Shown: positions 6,485 through 12,915, numbered from the stretch's first letter. The stretch is 16,886 bases of DNA from JBIQLO01 sp044464175 (GCA_044464175.1 JBIQLO010000077.1:1-16886), one strand, 5' to 3'. Numbers and translations are program-made. The notes: generated by a model not told the origin, from the letters alone.

Positions 6485-7429
6485 CTATTCGCCGTAAAAG
6501 AGTTTGGCCAGCGCCAGGAACCGCTGGTCGCGCCGGGCGATCTTGGCCTGAGCCGATTCGGGGGTGTCCTGGAAGATGCCCTTTTGGGTTTTGACGCCGA
6601 AATGGCCGGCGGCCACGAGGCGCTCAAGGACCGGGGGCAGTTGTGTGCCGGATTCAATCTCGGGGACCAGGTTCTGGAAGACCTTCGCCCAGACATCCAG
6701 GCCGCCGAAGTCGCCGATCTGCAGGGGCCCGCAGGCGGCCAGGCGGAATCCCATGCTCCCCATGATCGCCTCGTCGATATCGGCGGCGTCGGCCACCTGG
6801 TCGTTCAGGAGGGCCCAGACCTCGCGAATCATCGCCACCTGCACGCGGTTGACCAGGAAGCCCGGGATGTCGCGCTTGAGGCGCACGGGTCGCTTGCCGA
6901 TGCCGCGGAGCAGGTCCATGGTGGTTTCCAGCGTGGCGGCGCTGGTGGTCTTGGCCGGGACGACTTCGATGATGGGGACGATATGGGGCGGGTTGAACCA
7001 GTGCGTCACCACGACGCGGTCGCGGTGGTTCAGATGACCGGTCATGTCGGTGACGCGGAGGCTGGAGGTGTTGGTCGCCAGAATGGTCTGGGGGGAGACG
7101 GCCTGTTCGACGCGCGCAAAGAGGGCCTGTTTCACCTCCAGATCCTCGCGGACCGCCTCGGTCACGAACTGGGCGCCCTCGAGGGCGTCGCGTTCAGTGT
7201 CGGTGATGGTGATGCGCTGGAGGGTGGACTCGATTTCCTGGCGGCGGCAGAGCCCCGCCTCGGCGGCGGCGTGGAGGTTGGCGCTGATGCGCTGGAACAG
7301 GGAGTCGCGGGCGGAGGTCTTGTGGTCGTAACAGCGCACCTGCCGCCCGGCGGCCGCGAAGGCCTGGGCGATGCCGTGCCCCATGGTGCCCAAACCGATA
7401 ACGGAGACTCGATCGATCTGCTGTGACAC
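6485..7429 (-). CDS. 3-hydroxyacyl-CoA dehydrogenase family protein (NAD-dependent)
   Basis: This 314-residue enzyme has an N-terminal Rossmann domain (G12-x-G14-x-x-G17, acidic D35 for the NAD ribose) and a C-terminal 3HCDH helical domain. Family catalytic residues are present: S122 (ATNTSS), H143 with E155 (T-H-W-F-N-P-P-H-I-V-P-I-I-E-V-V) and N194 (P-G-F-L-V-N-R). The H-W-F-N-P-P version is typical of the single-copy, non-fused members. These include enzymes acting on free 3-hydroxy acids such as carnitine or gulonate as well as acyl-CoA forms. The GTG at 7429 has GGGAG at 7435-7439 with 5-nt spacing. A TTG at 7441 in the same frame is less likely. It is the first gene of a two-gene operon with the BKACE gene, and it likely makes the keto group that BKACE then cleaves. 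Confidence 0.9.
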   Translation of the reverse strand: MSQQIDRVSVIGLGTMGHGIAQAFAAAGRQVRCYDHKTSARDSLFQRISANLHAAAEAGLCRRQEIESTLQRITITDTERDALEGAQFVTEAVREDLEVKQALFARVEQAVSPQTILATNTSSLRVTDMTGHLNHRDRVVVTHWFNPPHIVPIIEVVPAKTTSAATLETTMDLLRGIGKRPVRLKRDIPGFLVNRVQVAMIREVWALLNDQVADAADIDEAIMGSMGFRLAACGPLQIGDFGGLDVWAKVFQNLVPEIESGTQLPPVLERLVAAGHFGVKTQKGIFQDTPESAQAKIARRDQRFLALAKLFYGE

Positions 7430-7467
7430 TGGTTCTCCCAAAAAGAGGCGGACTGGAATGGATATCC

Positions 7468-7496
7468 ACCGTACCGATCAGGGCGAAATTGTTCAA
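7468..7496 (-). promoter_or_regulatory. Possible promoter of the dehydrogenase-BKACE operon
   Basis: On the minus strand TTGAAC (7491-7496) and TACGGT (7468-7473) are separated by 17 nt. The -35 is good and the -10 is poor (3 of 6). It would start transcription about 30 nt upstream of the GTG at 7429. It overlaps the stop codon of the ABC ATPase gene, so read-through from that gene is an alternative. Confidence 0.3.
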
Positions 7497-8293
7497 ATAA
7501 CGGGGAAGACGATGGGGGTTGAACTCTCCGGGTCGTCCAGCCGGCGCATGGGGAGGGCGTAGGCCTGGGAGAGCAGCCGGGGGTCGAGCACCTGCGACGG
7601 GGTTCCATCGGCCAGGAGCCGTCCCTCGGACAGAAGCATCATCCGGTCGGCGAACGCGCCGGCGAGGTTCAGGTCGTGGGAGGCCATCAGGACGGCGATG
7701 TTCTGCCGGCGGGCCAGCCGTGCGATCAAACGGCCCAGTTCAACCTGGTGGCGGAGATCGAGGTAGGTGTTGGGCTCATCCAGCAGCATGGCTTGGGGCT
7801 GCTGGGTCAGGCAGCGCCCGATGAAGACGCGCTGGCGCTGGCCGCCGGAGAGCTGGTCCATGGAGCGGTTGAGCAGCGGCGTCAGGGCCAGGCGCTGGGC
7901 AACATCCTGCACGATGCGGGCATCATCGCTCGATTCCAGGCCGAACGCGCCCCAGTAGGCGCTGCGTCCCAGCTGCAGCACTTCGACGACGCGCTGGCCC
8001 GGCTCATAGGCGGGCGACTGCGGCAGATAGGCGACCAGCCGCGCCAGTTGCCGGCGCTTCCAGTGATGAACTTCGCGCCCCTGCCACCGCACGCTTCCCC
8101 GGCCGGTGAGCTGTCCCAGGCACAGGTGCAGCAGCGTGCTTTTGCCGCTGCCGTTGGGGCCGATCAGCGCGGTGACCTGCCCGGGTTGAAGTTCGAAGGA
8201 GAGGCCGCCCAGCACCGGCACATCGCGATAGCCGAAGCGCAGCGCTTCAACGCGCAGGAGCGGAGCGGCGGGATCACTGGAGGGCGCGGACAT
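7493..8293 (-). CDS. ABC transporter ATP-binding protein, FecE/BtuD type
   Basis: This 266-residue ATPase resembles the importer subunits that power uptake of iron-siderophores, heme or cobalamin (FecCD-type systems). All nucleotide-site motifs are intact: Walker A G-P-N-G-S-G-K-S-T (45-53), Q-loop Q92, signature L-S-G-G-Q (148-152), Walker B A-M-L-L-D-E (168-173) and switch H206. The N-T-Y-L-D-L D-loop and the length also fit this subfamily. No permease or binding protein lies next to it, so its partners must be encoded elsewhere. I chose the ATG at 8293; the frame stays open to 8386 but that part looks non-coding. There is no Shine-Dalgarno site. A -10-like box ends 6 nt before the ATG, suggesting a leaderless transcript. 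The substrate is uncertain. Confidence 0.85.
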   Translation of the reverse strand: MSAPSSDPAAPLLRVEALRFGYRDVPVLGGLSFELQPGQVTALIGPNGSGKSTLLHLCLGQLTGRGSVRWQGREVHHWKRRQLARLVAYLPQSPAYEPGQRVVEVLQLGRSAYWGAFGLESSDDARIVQDVAQRLALTPLLNRSMDQLSGGQRQRVFIGRCLTQQPQAMLLDEPNTYLDLRHQVELGRLIARLARRQNIAVLMASHDLNLAGAFADRMMLLSEGRLLADGTPSQVLDPRLLSQAYALPMRRLDDPESSTPIVFPVI

Positions 8294-8299
8294 GGGGGC

Positions 8300-8328
8300 A
8301 TTGTGCTTTTTCGCCGGTCGTTTGTCAC
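8300..8328 (-). promoter_or_regulatory. Candidate leaderless promoter of the ABC ATPase gene
   Basis: On the minus strand GTGACA (8323-8328, 5 of 6 to consensus) and CACAAT (8300-8305, 4 of 6) are separated by 17 nt. The -10 box ends 6 nt before the ATG at 8293, so transcription would begin at or next to the start codon. The absence of a ribosome site fits this. Confidence 0.45.
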
Positions 8329-8406
8329 TGGTGGGAAGCGACCGATGGGGTGTGACAAGGGAGTGACGACCGATGACCGTCGGCATGTTTTTTCCGCAAA
8401 CAGATA

Positions 8407-8434
8407 TTGACGATTTTCAAAAGTCGGTTATTCT
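8407..8434 (+). promoter_or_regulatory. Candidate promoter in the divergent intergenic region
   Basis: TTGACG (8407-8412, 5 of 6) and TATTCT (8429-8434, 4 of 6) are separated by 16 nt in a patch clearly richer in A and T than its surroundings. Transcription would start near 8441. A strong intrinsic terminator lies just downstream at 8460-8504, so the product would be a short RNA of about 60 nt unless the terminator is read through into the hydrolase gene. Confidence 0.5.
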
Positions 8435-8440
8435 GCATGA

Positions 8441-8504
8441 AGCATCCGGAACTTTTCTCATCGGACCGAAGGCGGTGGCTCCCCTCCGGTCCGATTCTTT
8501 TTTT
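8441..8504 (+). ncRNA. Candidate short RNA or attenuated leader (about 64 nt)
   Basis: The stretch between the predicted transcription start and the end of the T run at 8504 contains no convincing coding frame and is bounded by a promoter-like sequence and a textbook terminator. It lies 43 nt upstream of the alpha/beta hydrolase start on the same strand. It may be a free small RNA, or a leader that controls the hydrolase by premature termination. It resembles no riboswitch class that I recognise. Confidence 0.35.
8460..8504 (+). terminator. Strong intrinsic terminator not explained by any upstream gene
   Basis: ATCGGACCG (8460-8468) pairs perfectly with CGGTCCGAT (8487-8495). After an A-C mismatch, AGG (8470-8472) pairs with CCT (8483-8485). 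A run of seven T follows at 8498-8504. The direction is + strand, yet the nearest + strand gene to the left ends at 5471 and the flanking gene on that side runs the other way. Confidence 0.75.
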
Positions 8505-8547
8505 ATCCATCCCGCCATTATTGGATCGGCCTTAGGATTTGCTTCTT

Positions 8548-9510
8548 ATGCGACGGCGAATCGGCGCGATCCTGTGTCTGGCTCTGTTGCTGTGCGGCGG
8601 GTGCGCCTCGGACATCGCCGACCGGCTGCTGCGGCCGCCGGTGTTTGAGCAATTGGCGCATCAGCGGGAGATGGAGGCCAGGCCGATCGCGGCGCGCTGG
8701 GGGGAGCACCTGCATCACTTCGAATATCGCGGCGCGGGGGGCGTGCGGCTGGCGGCAATCGCACTGGATCCGCGCGGGACGGTGAAGGGGACGATCGTGC
8801 TGCTGCACGGGCTGGGGGATCAAAAGGAGGGGATGCTGCCGTTCGCCCAGACGTTCGCCGAGGCGGGATGGCGCGCCATTGCGCCGGACCTGCGGGCGCA
8901 CGGGGAGAGCGGGGACAAGTATTGCACGTTCGGCTATTACGAAAAGTGGGACTGCCGGGCGCTGCTGGATGCGGTCAAAGCGCGGGGGTATGACGTGGAT
9001 CGCGTGGGGGTGATCGGAGGAAGCCTGGGGGCGGCGGTGGCGCTGCAGTGGGCGGCGATCGATCCGCGCGTCAAGACCGTGATCGCGCTGGCGCCGTTCG
9101 CAGAGATGTCGGATGAGGCCGACTATCTGCTGCGGCGGCACAATCCGTCGATCTCGCCGGGACGTCTGGCGCACATCAAGCGGCTGGTGGAGGAAGAGGG
9201 GGAACTGGTCATCGCCCAGGTGAGCCCGCTGAAGGCGGTGCGGCAGCGGGCGATTCCGATTTACCTGGTGCATGGGGCGCGGGATGAGGTGATTCCGGTG
9301 GCGGAGTCGCGGCGGCTGTTCGAGGCGGCGGCCGGGCCGGTGGTGTTTGAGAAGGTGCCGGAGGCGGGACATCTGGACCTGCTGCCCAAGCTGGATGATG
9401 ACTTTTTGAAGCGCACGCTGCAATGGTTCGGGGCGTATGCCGCGCCGACGCCGGGGGCAGCGCCGGCCTGGGTGGATCGGTGGCCGCACCGGAATTTTAC
9501 GGAGCGCTGA
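8548..9510 (+). CDS. Alpha/beta hydrolase with N-terminal signal (possible lipoprotein)
   Basis: This 320-residue protein has an alpha/beta-hydrolase fold (serine aminopeptidase S33/dienelactone hydrolase-like). The nucleophile is S159 in G-G-S-L-G, the acid D246 in V-H-G-A-R-D, and the base H275 in E-A-G-H. The oxyanion-hole motif L-L-H-G-L-G-D is near residue 86. The N-terminus (R-R-R, hydrophobic helix, C-G-G-C at 16-19) is an export signal. C19 could be lipidated, although the residue at -3 is Cys, not the usual Leu. The enzyme probably acts on an ester, amide or peptide outside the cytoplasm; the substrate cannot be told. The ATG at 8548 has AGGA at 8534-8537, a long 10-nt spacing. Its 3' end is 9 nt from the convergent pseudo-receiver gene. 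The leader carries the terminator at 8460-8504. Confidence 0.85.
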   Translation: MRRRIGAILCLALLLCGGCASDIADRLLRPPVFEQLAHQREMEARPIAARWGEHLHHFEYRGAGGVRLAAIALDPRGTVKGTIVLLHGLGDQKEGMLPFAQTFAEAGWRAIAPDLRAHGESGDKYCTFGYYEKWDCRALLDAVKARGYDVDRVGVIGGSLGAAVALQWAAIDPRVKTVIALAPFAEMSDEADYLLRRHNPSISPGRLAHIKRLVEEEGELVIAQVSPLKAVRQRAIPIYLVHGARDEVIPVAESRRLFEAAAGPVVFEKVPEAGHLDLLPKLDDDFLKRTLQWFGAYAAPTPGAAPAWVDRWPHRNFTER

Positions 9511-9519
9511 AGGGGCGGC

Positions 9520-9924
9520 TTATTCTCCCAGGGCGCTGCGGAGCAGTTCGGTGACTCGGGCAGAGCCGATTTCGCGCTTGCCGAAGCCGGGGAGGGCACC
9601 GGCCGATTCGGCAGCGCTCTGGGCGTCGGGGTAGTTGCTGACGAGCATGGTTTTGAGGTTGGGGTACTCGGCCTTGAGGCGGCGAATCCAGTCCACGCCC
9701 ATCTGGCCGTCGAAGTCGTAGCCGAGTTCGCGGTTGAACAGGACCAGGTCGGTTCCGCGGTCCAGCTCGGCGGCCAGCGTGCGGGGGTCGTCGGCCATGC
9801 GCACGTGCACGTGGCGGTCGGCGTGGCGAATGGCGCTTTTGAGATAGCTGCTGTCGGGGCCGCAATGGCCGACCAGTAGAACGGTTTTGCTCATGGGTTG
9901 ATCTTTCGGGGTCGTCGAAGTCAT
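9520..9924 (-). CDS. Degenerate receiver-domain protein (pseudo-receiver)
   Basis: This is a small single-domain protein with the alternating pattern of a CheY-like receiver. From the internal Met at 9894 (124 residues), residues 3-9 form the first strand, L50-V-L-F-N54 the third, M83-L-V-S86 the fourth, and K106 sits in G-F-G-K where the conserved Lys belongs. The phospho-acceptor Asp is replaced by N54, and the acidic pair after strand 1 is replaced by H-C-G-P-D. Phosphorylation by the usual route is therefore unlikely. The motifs G-P-D-S-S-Y-L and L-V-S-N-Y-P-D-A-Q look like those of a conserved planctomycete family, from memory and unchecked. I chose the ATG at 9924 (134 residues) because TATAAT ends 7 nt before it and neither start has a ribosome site; the ATG at 9894 is a strong alternative. 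Confidence 0.75.
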   Translation of the reverse strand: MTSTTPKDQPMSKTVLLVGHCGPDSSYLKSAIRHADRHVHVRMADDPRTLAAELDRGTDLVLFNRELGYDFDGQMGVDWIRRLKAEYPNLKTMLVSNYPDAQSAAESAGALPGFGKREIGSARVTELLRSALGE

Positions 9925-9931
9925 GCGGGGG

Positions 9932-9937
9932 ATTATA
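9932..9937 (-). promoter_or_regulatory. TATAAT -10 box, candidate leaderless promoter of the pseudo-receiver gene
   Basis: A perfect TATAAT on the minus strand ends 7 nt before the ATG at 9924. No good -35 hexamer is seen 17 nt upstream. It is divergent from the trpD start region, so both promoters share a gap of under 80 bp. Confidence 0.45.
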
Positions 9938-9984
9938 GGCAGCGATTCGGGAGGAGGCACGCGGCCTACAAAACCCGTTGGATT

Positions 9985-9993
9985 TGCGATACT
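9985..9993 (+). promoter_or_regulatory. Extended -10 (TGC-GATACT) directly upstream of trpD
   Basis: TG at 9985-9986, one base, then GATACT at 9988-9993 (4 of 6) form an extended -10 box. The ATG is at 10003, so the transcript would have a leader of only a few bases or none. No Shine-Dalgarno site precedes the ATG. Confidence 0.4.
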
Positions 9994-10002
9994 GTCTGGT
10001 GC

Positions 10003-11034
10003 ATGGCGGATCACTCTTTTCGGGACATTCTGTTGAAACTCTGCCGGCGCGAGGATTTGAGCCGGGACGAGGCGGCGGGGGCGTTTCTGCACATCATGTC
10101 GGGGCAGGCGAGCGAGGCGCAGATCGGGGGGTTGCTGGTGGGACTGGCGGCCAAGGGAACGACGGTGGAGGAACTGGCCGGCGCGGCGGGGGTTATGCGG
10201 AAAAAGGCGCTGCACATCGACTGTGGGGCGTCGGGGGTGATTCTCGACACGTGCGGCACGGGGGGGGATGTGCGCGGGACGTTCAACATTTCGACGGCGG
10301 CGGCGCTGATCGCGGCGGCGGCGGGGGTACCGGTGGCCAAGCATGGGAACCGCTCGGCGTCGGGTCGGTCGGGGTCGGCGGATGTGCTGGAAAAGCTGGG
10401 GCTGAACCTGGAGTTGTCGCCCCAGCGGCTGGCGGCCTGTTTGAAGCAGGCGAACATCTGCTTCGCCTTTGCGCGGTATCACCATCCGGCGATGAAGTTC
10501 GTCTCGACAGCGCGGACGTCGCTGGGGATTCCCACGATCTTCAACCTGCTGGGACCGCTGACGAATCCAGCGCGGGCGCGGCATCAGTTGCTGGGGGTGT
10601 TTTCGCCGGAGTTGACGGACCGGCTGGCGCAGGTGCTGCGGGAACTGGGGAGCGTGCGGGCGTGGGTGGTGCATGCCGATGACGGGCTGGACGAGCTCTC
10701 GACGCTGGGGCCGACGCGGGTGAGCGAGTTGAAGGAGGGGCATGTGACCACGTGGAAGCTGGACCCGGCCGATTACGGGCTGCCCTATGCGCGGCTGAGC
10801 GACTTGCAGGTGAAGAGCGTGGAGGAGGCGGCGGCGGTGTTGAAGGGGGTGCTGGCCGGGGAGAAGTCTCCCTGCCGGGACATCGCGCTGCTGAACGCGG
10901 CGGCGGCGATGGTGATCGCGGATCGGTCGCCGGATCTGGGCAGCGCCCTAAAGCGGGCGGCCGAGGCGGTGGACTCGGGGGCGGCGCGGCGAACGCTGGA
11001 TGAACTGGTGCGCTGCTCGCAGTCCGAAGCATGA
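10003..11034 (+). CDS. trpD: Anthranilate phosphoribosyltransferase
   Basis: TrpD joins anthranilate to PRPP, giving phosphoribosyl-anthranilate, the second step of the tryptophan branch. The 343-residue protein has the family length and all the landmarks: C84-G-T-G-G-D89 for the PRPP pyrophosphate, N-I-S-T just after it, K113-H-G-N-R117, and S-G-S-A-D-V-L-E for metal and PRPP binding. An N-terminal helical domain (about residues 1-70) precedes the nucleoside-phosphorylase-type alpha/beta domain. The frame is open back to 9898, but the ATG at 10003 fits the start of known TrpD proteins. No other trp gene is adjacent, so it is a stand-alone gene. It converges with rnd and ends in a hairpin at 11042-11059. 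Confidence 0.93.
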   Translation: MADHSFRDILLKLCRREDLSRDEAAGAFLHIMSGQASEAQIGGLLVGLAAKGTTVEELAGAAGVMRKKALHIDCGASGVILDTCGTGGDVRGTFNISTAAALIAAAAGVPVAKHGNRSASGRSGSADVLEKLGLNLELSPQRLAACLKQANICFAFARYHHPAMKFVSTARTSLGIPTIFNLLGPLTNPARARHQLLGVFSPELTDRLAQVLRELGSVRAWVVHADDGLDELSTLGPTRVSELKEGHVTTWKLDPADYGLPYARLSDLQVKSVEEAAAVLKGVLAGEKSPCRDIALLNAAAAMVIADRSPDLGSALKRAAEAVDSGAARRTLDELVRCSQSEA

Positions 11035-11041
11035 AGAATCA

Positions 11042-11059
11042 AAGACCTGTTCAGGTCTT
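11042..11059 (+). terminator. Hairpin between convergent trpD and rnd
   Basis: AAGACCTG (11042-11049) is the exact complement of CAGGTCTT (11052-11059); in RNA the stem is probably AAGACC/GGTCTT with a six-base loop. It begins 8 nt after the trpD stop and touches the rnd stop codon at 11059-11061. The flanking A and T bases allow use in both directions, but no long T run follows. Confidence 0.45.
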
Positions 11060-12366
11060 CATGACTTCCGGTCTTCATGCTGGATGTATTCGTCGATGAT
11101 GGCCTGCATGCGGCCCTGGGTCCACATCAGGCGGAGGGATTCCTTGCCGTGGGTCAGGTCGAGGAGGGGTTGGCCGAAGGCCTGGCGGCGCCAGCCCTGC
11201 ATGAGGGGGGAATCATCCGGGGCGCGGTGGAAGTGGTTGAGGTCCTGATGAGAGGCGACCAGGGCGGGGTCGATGCCTCGGCCGGCGCAGAGGCATTGGA
11301 AGGCGGCCCAGAGGGCGTCAGCGCTGAACCGGCCGCGGGGAGAATCCTCGGTGGGTCGCGCTGGGGGGAGGCGATCGGGAGGAAGGCTCAGGGCGCGGGT
11401 GGTGATTTCAATGATCCGGGTGCCGTATTGATGGGCCAGGGGGCGGGGCAGGCCTTTGACGGCGGGGAGTTTTTCCGGGTCTTTGACGGGGGAGCGGGCC
11501 AGATCGGCCAGGACCTCATCGCGCAGGAAGGAGCGCGGGGGCTGGTCGTGTTCACGGGAGGCCTGGTCGCGCCAGATGGTCAGTTCGCGAAGGAGGGCCA
11601 GGTTGCGCGGGGCGAGGGAGGAGGCGCCGCGGATGCGCAGGTACTGCGATTCGGGATCGAAGCGTTTGCGGGCCGAGGCGCACAGGGCGTCAAACTCCTG
11701 ACGGGCCCAGTCCATATGGGCGGTGCGGGTCAGCTGGTCGGTGAGGGTGGCGTGGACGGCGGGGAGATAGCGGACATCGTCGGCGGCGTAGCGGAGTTGC
11801 ATGGCCGAGAGGGGGCGCTGGTCCCAGTGGGTGAAGGTGAGGCCCTTGGGGAGCTTGACGTCGAGGAATTCCTCGACGAGGCGGGTGAGGGAAAGGGGAT
11901 AGGCCAGGCCGAGGAAGCCGGCGGCGATCTGGGTGTCGAAGAAGCGCCGACCGGGGCCGCCGGTGTGGCGCCAGACCGGTTCGATGTCCTGCTGGCCGGC
12001 GTGGACGATCTTTTCGACCGACTCATCGGCCAGGAGCTGCCAGAAAGGGGCGAGGTCGAGGTCGGCCAGGGGATCGATCAGGCCGATGCGCTGGGTGGTG
12101 GCGACTTGGATGACGCAGAGCTTGGGGATGTAGGTCAATTCGCCGATGAACTCGCTGTCGTAGGCGAAGACACCCTGGGCGCGGAGGTGGGCGAGCAGGT
12201 CCTGGAGGTCGGCGTCAGTCTGGATGAGCTGGGCCTTATCGCGGCAGATGAGGGGATGCTCGGGGATCGGGCCGGACTCAGCGCCGTTGGCGTGGGCCAG
12301 GGCGTGGGCGGCAGCGCGGTGGCGGGAGCGATAGTCGGTTTTCTTCTTTTTGGGAGAGTCGGTCAT
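11059..12366 (-). CDS. rnd: Ribonuclease D-like 3'-5' exoribonuclease
   Basis: This 435-residue protein has a DEDDy exonuclease domain and a C-terminal HRDC region, the RNase D layout. RNase D trims the 3' ends of tRNA precursors and other stable RNAs. The catalytic residues are D70 and E72 (D-S-E-F, ExoI), D127 (H-A-G-Q-Q-D, ExoII), and Y193 with D197 (Y-A-A-D-D-V-R-Y-L, ExoIII). The protein is longer than E. coli RNase D (about 375). The extra part includes a basic N-terminus (K-K-K-K-T-D-Y-R-S-R-H-R), which may bind RNA. The HRDC-like helices span about 240-320. The ATG at 12366 has no ribosome site; a weak TACACT -10 box lies at 12384-12389. It converges with trpD and is divergent from the small membrane protein gene. 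Confidence 0.9.
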   Translation of the reverse strand: MTDSPKKKKTDYRSRHRAAAHALAHANGAESGPIPEHPLICRDKAQLIQTDADLQDLLAHLRAQGVFAYDSEFIGELTYIPKLCVIQVATTQRIGLIDPLADLDLAPFWQLLADESVEKIVHAGQQDIEPVWRHTGGPGRRFFDTQIAAGFLGLAYPLSLTRLVEEFLDVKLPKGLTFTHWDQRPLSAMQLRYAADDVRYLPAVHATLTDQLTRTAHMDWARQEFDALCASARKRFDPESQYLRIRGASSLAPRNLALLRELTIWRDQASREHDQPPRSFLRDEVLADLARSPVKDPEKLPAVKGLPRPLAHQYGTRIIEITTRALSLPPDRLPPARPTEDSPRGRFSADALWAAFQCLCAGRGIDPALVASHQDLNHFHRAPDDSPLMQGWRRQAFGQPLLDLTHGKESLRLMWTQGRMQAIIDEYIQHEDRKS

Positions 12367-12437
12367 GGTTGGTCCGGGATGAGAGTGTAGGGGAAAGACG
12401 GGGCGGAGGTCCAGCGGACGAGGGAGACGGGAGATCG

Positions 12438-12467
12438 TTGGCAGAAGCGGGGGTGGTCTTGTTTAAT
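12438..12467 (+). promoter_or_regulatory. Promoter of the small membrane protein gene
   Basis: TTGGCA (12438-12443, 5 of 6) and TTTAAT (12462-12467, 5 of 6) are separated by 18 nt. Transcription would start near 12475, giving a leader of about 50 nt with a strong ribosome site before the ATG at 12525. The rest of the 158-nt divergent gap holds nothing else that I recognise. Confidence 0.5.
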
Positions 12468-12524
12468 CTTCTTACGGGGAGAACGATGCGCGGTTCGTCG
12501 TGCGGGGGGGAATTGGAGGCAGCC

Positions 12525-12797
12525 ATGCGGAGGAAGCGGGTTTTTGTGCCGACCTGGATATTGGTGTTCGGGTCGTTGCTGCCGCTTATTTACCCCAACA
12601 TAGGTCCGCACGTGTGGCCGGTGCCGGACAGCGTCTTCCGGACAATGAAGATTCTGACTTTGATCGCGCTGGGGTGCAGCGGGTTATTGTATCGCCGGGG
12701 CGTTCGGGTCTATGGGCTGGTGATGATTTGCCTCTATGGGTTCATCGCCGGCATGGAGCTGTTTGCCTCGTTGCGGGACAACTGGTTTTATCTTTGA
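12525..12797 (+). CDS. Hypothetical 90-residue three-helix membrane protein
   Basis: I do not recognise a family. The protein is 90 residues with three hydrophobic helices, at about 6-24, 41-57 and 62-83. Basic residues (M-R-R-K-R) lie before the first helix and Y-R-R-G between the second and third. The loop after the first helix is aromatic and Pro-rich (Y-P-N-I-G-P-H-V-W-P). A GGAGG at 12515-12519 lies 5 nt before the ATG, a near-ideal ribosome site that fixes the start. The frame is open upstream to 12369, but that part looks non-coding. A promoter-like pair sits at 12438-12467. Hairpins after the stop probably end the transcript before the AI-2E gene. Confidence 0.75.
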   Translation: MRRKRVFVPTWILVFGSLLPLIYPNIGPHVWPVPDSVFRTMKILTLIALGCSGLLYRRGVRVYGLVMICLYGFIAGMELFASLRDNWFYL

Positions 12798-12811
12798 GGC
12801 ACGGGGGAAGC

Positions 12812-12834
12812 CGCCCCGACGCGCTGAAGGGGCG
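12812..12834 (+). terminator. GC hairpin after the small membrane protein gene
   Basis: CGCCCC (12812-12817) pairs with GGGGCG (12829-12834) around an 11-base loop, 14 nt after the stop codon. No T run follows, so it may slow transcription or protect a 3' end and not terminate alone. Confidence 0.35.
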
Positions 12835-12846
12835 TCCCTCAGAATC

Positions 12847-12870
12847 GACAGGCTGGACGCCTGGCCTACT
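12847..12870. repeat. Second, diverged copy of the GACAGGCT palindrome
   Basis: The first eight bases and the GCCTG/CCTAC part match the element at 3737-3760; by eye 19 of 24 positions agree. The loop and one stem position differ, leaving a CAGGC/GCCTG stem. It lies in the hairpin-rich gap between the small membrane protein and the AI-2E gene. Confidence 0.45.
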
Positions 12871-12874
12871 ACTG

Positions 12875-12894
12875 CGCCAGTGAGGGCACTGGCG
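12875..12894. repeat. Perfect 8-bp inverted repeat with AGGG loop
   Basis: CGCCAGTG (12875-12882) pairs exactly with CACTGGCG (12887-12894). It follows directly on the GACAGGCT element, and the two may form one composite intergenic element. No T tract follows. Confidence 0.5.
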
Positions 12895-12915
12895 GTACTG
12901 AACGGCTACTGTTGG

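Noticed and set aside
8373..8648. A possible 91-codon gene spanning the orphan terminator and the hydrolase start
   Set aside because: It would read through a strong terminator and overlap the hydrolase signal sequence, and its C-terminal part is a shadow of that gene.
9520..10743. Extension of the pseudo-receiver frame upstream through trpD (407 codons)
   Set aside because: The added part is antisense to trpD and is Arg/Pro/His-rich. The domain begins only near 9894.
11077..12390. A 437-codon open frame on the plus strand opposite rnd
   Set aside because: The minus strand encodes an RNase D with every catalytic residue. The plus-strand translation is Gly/Ala/Glu-rich and featureless.
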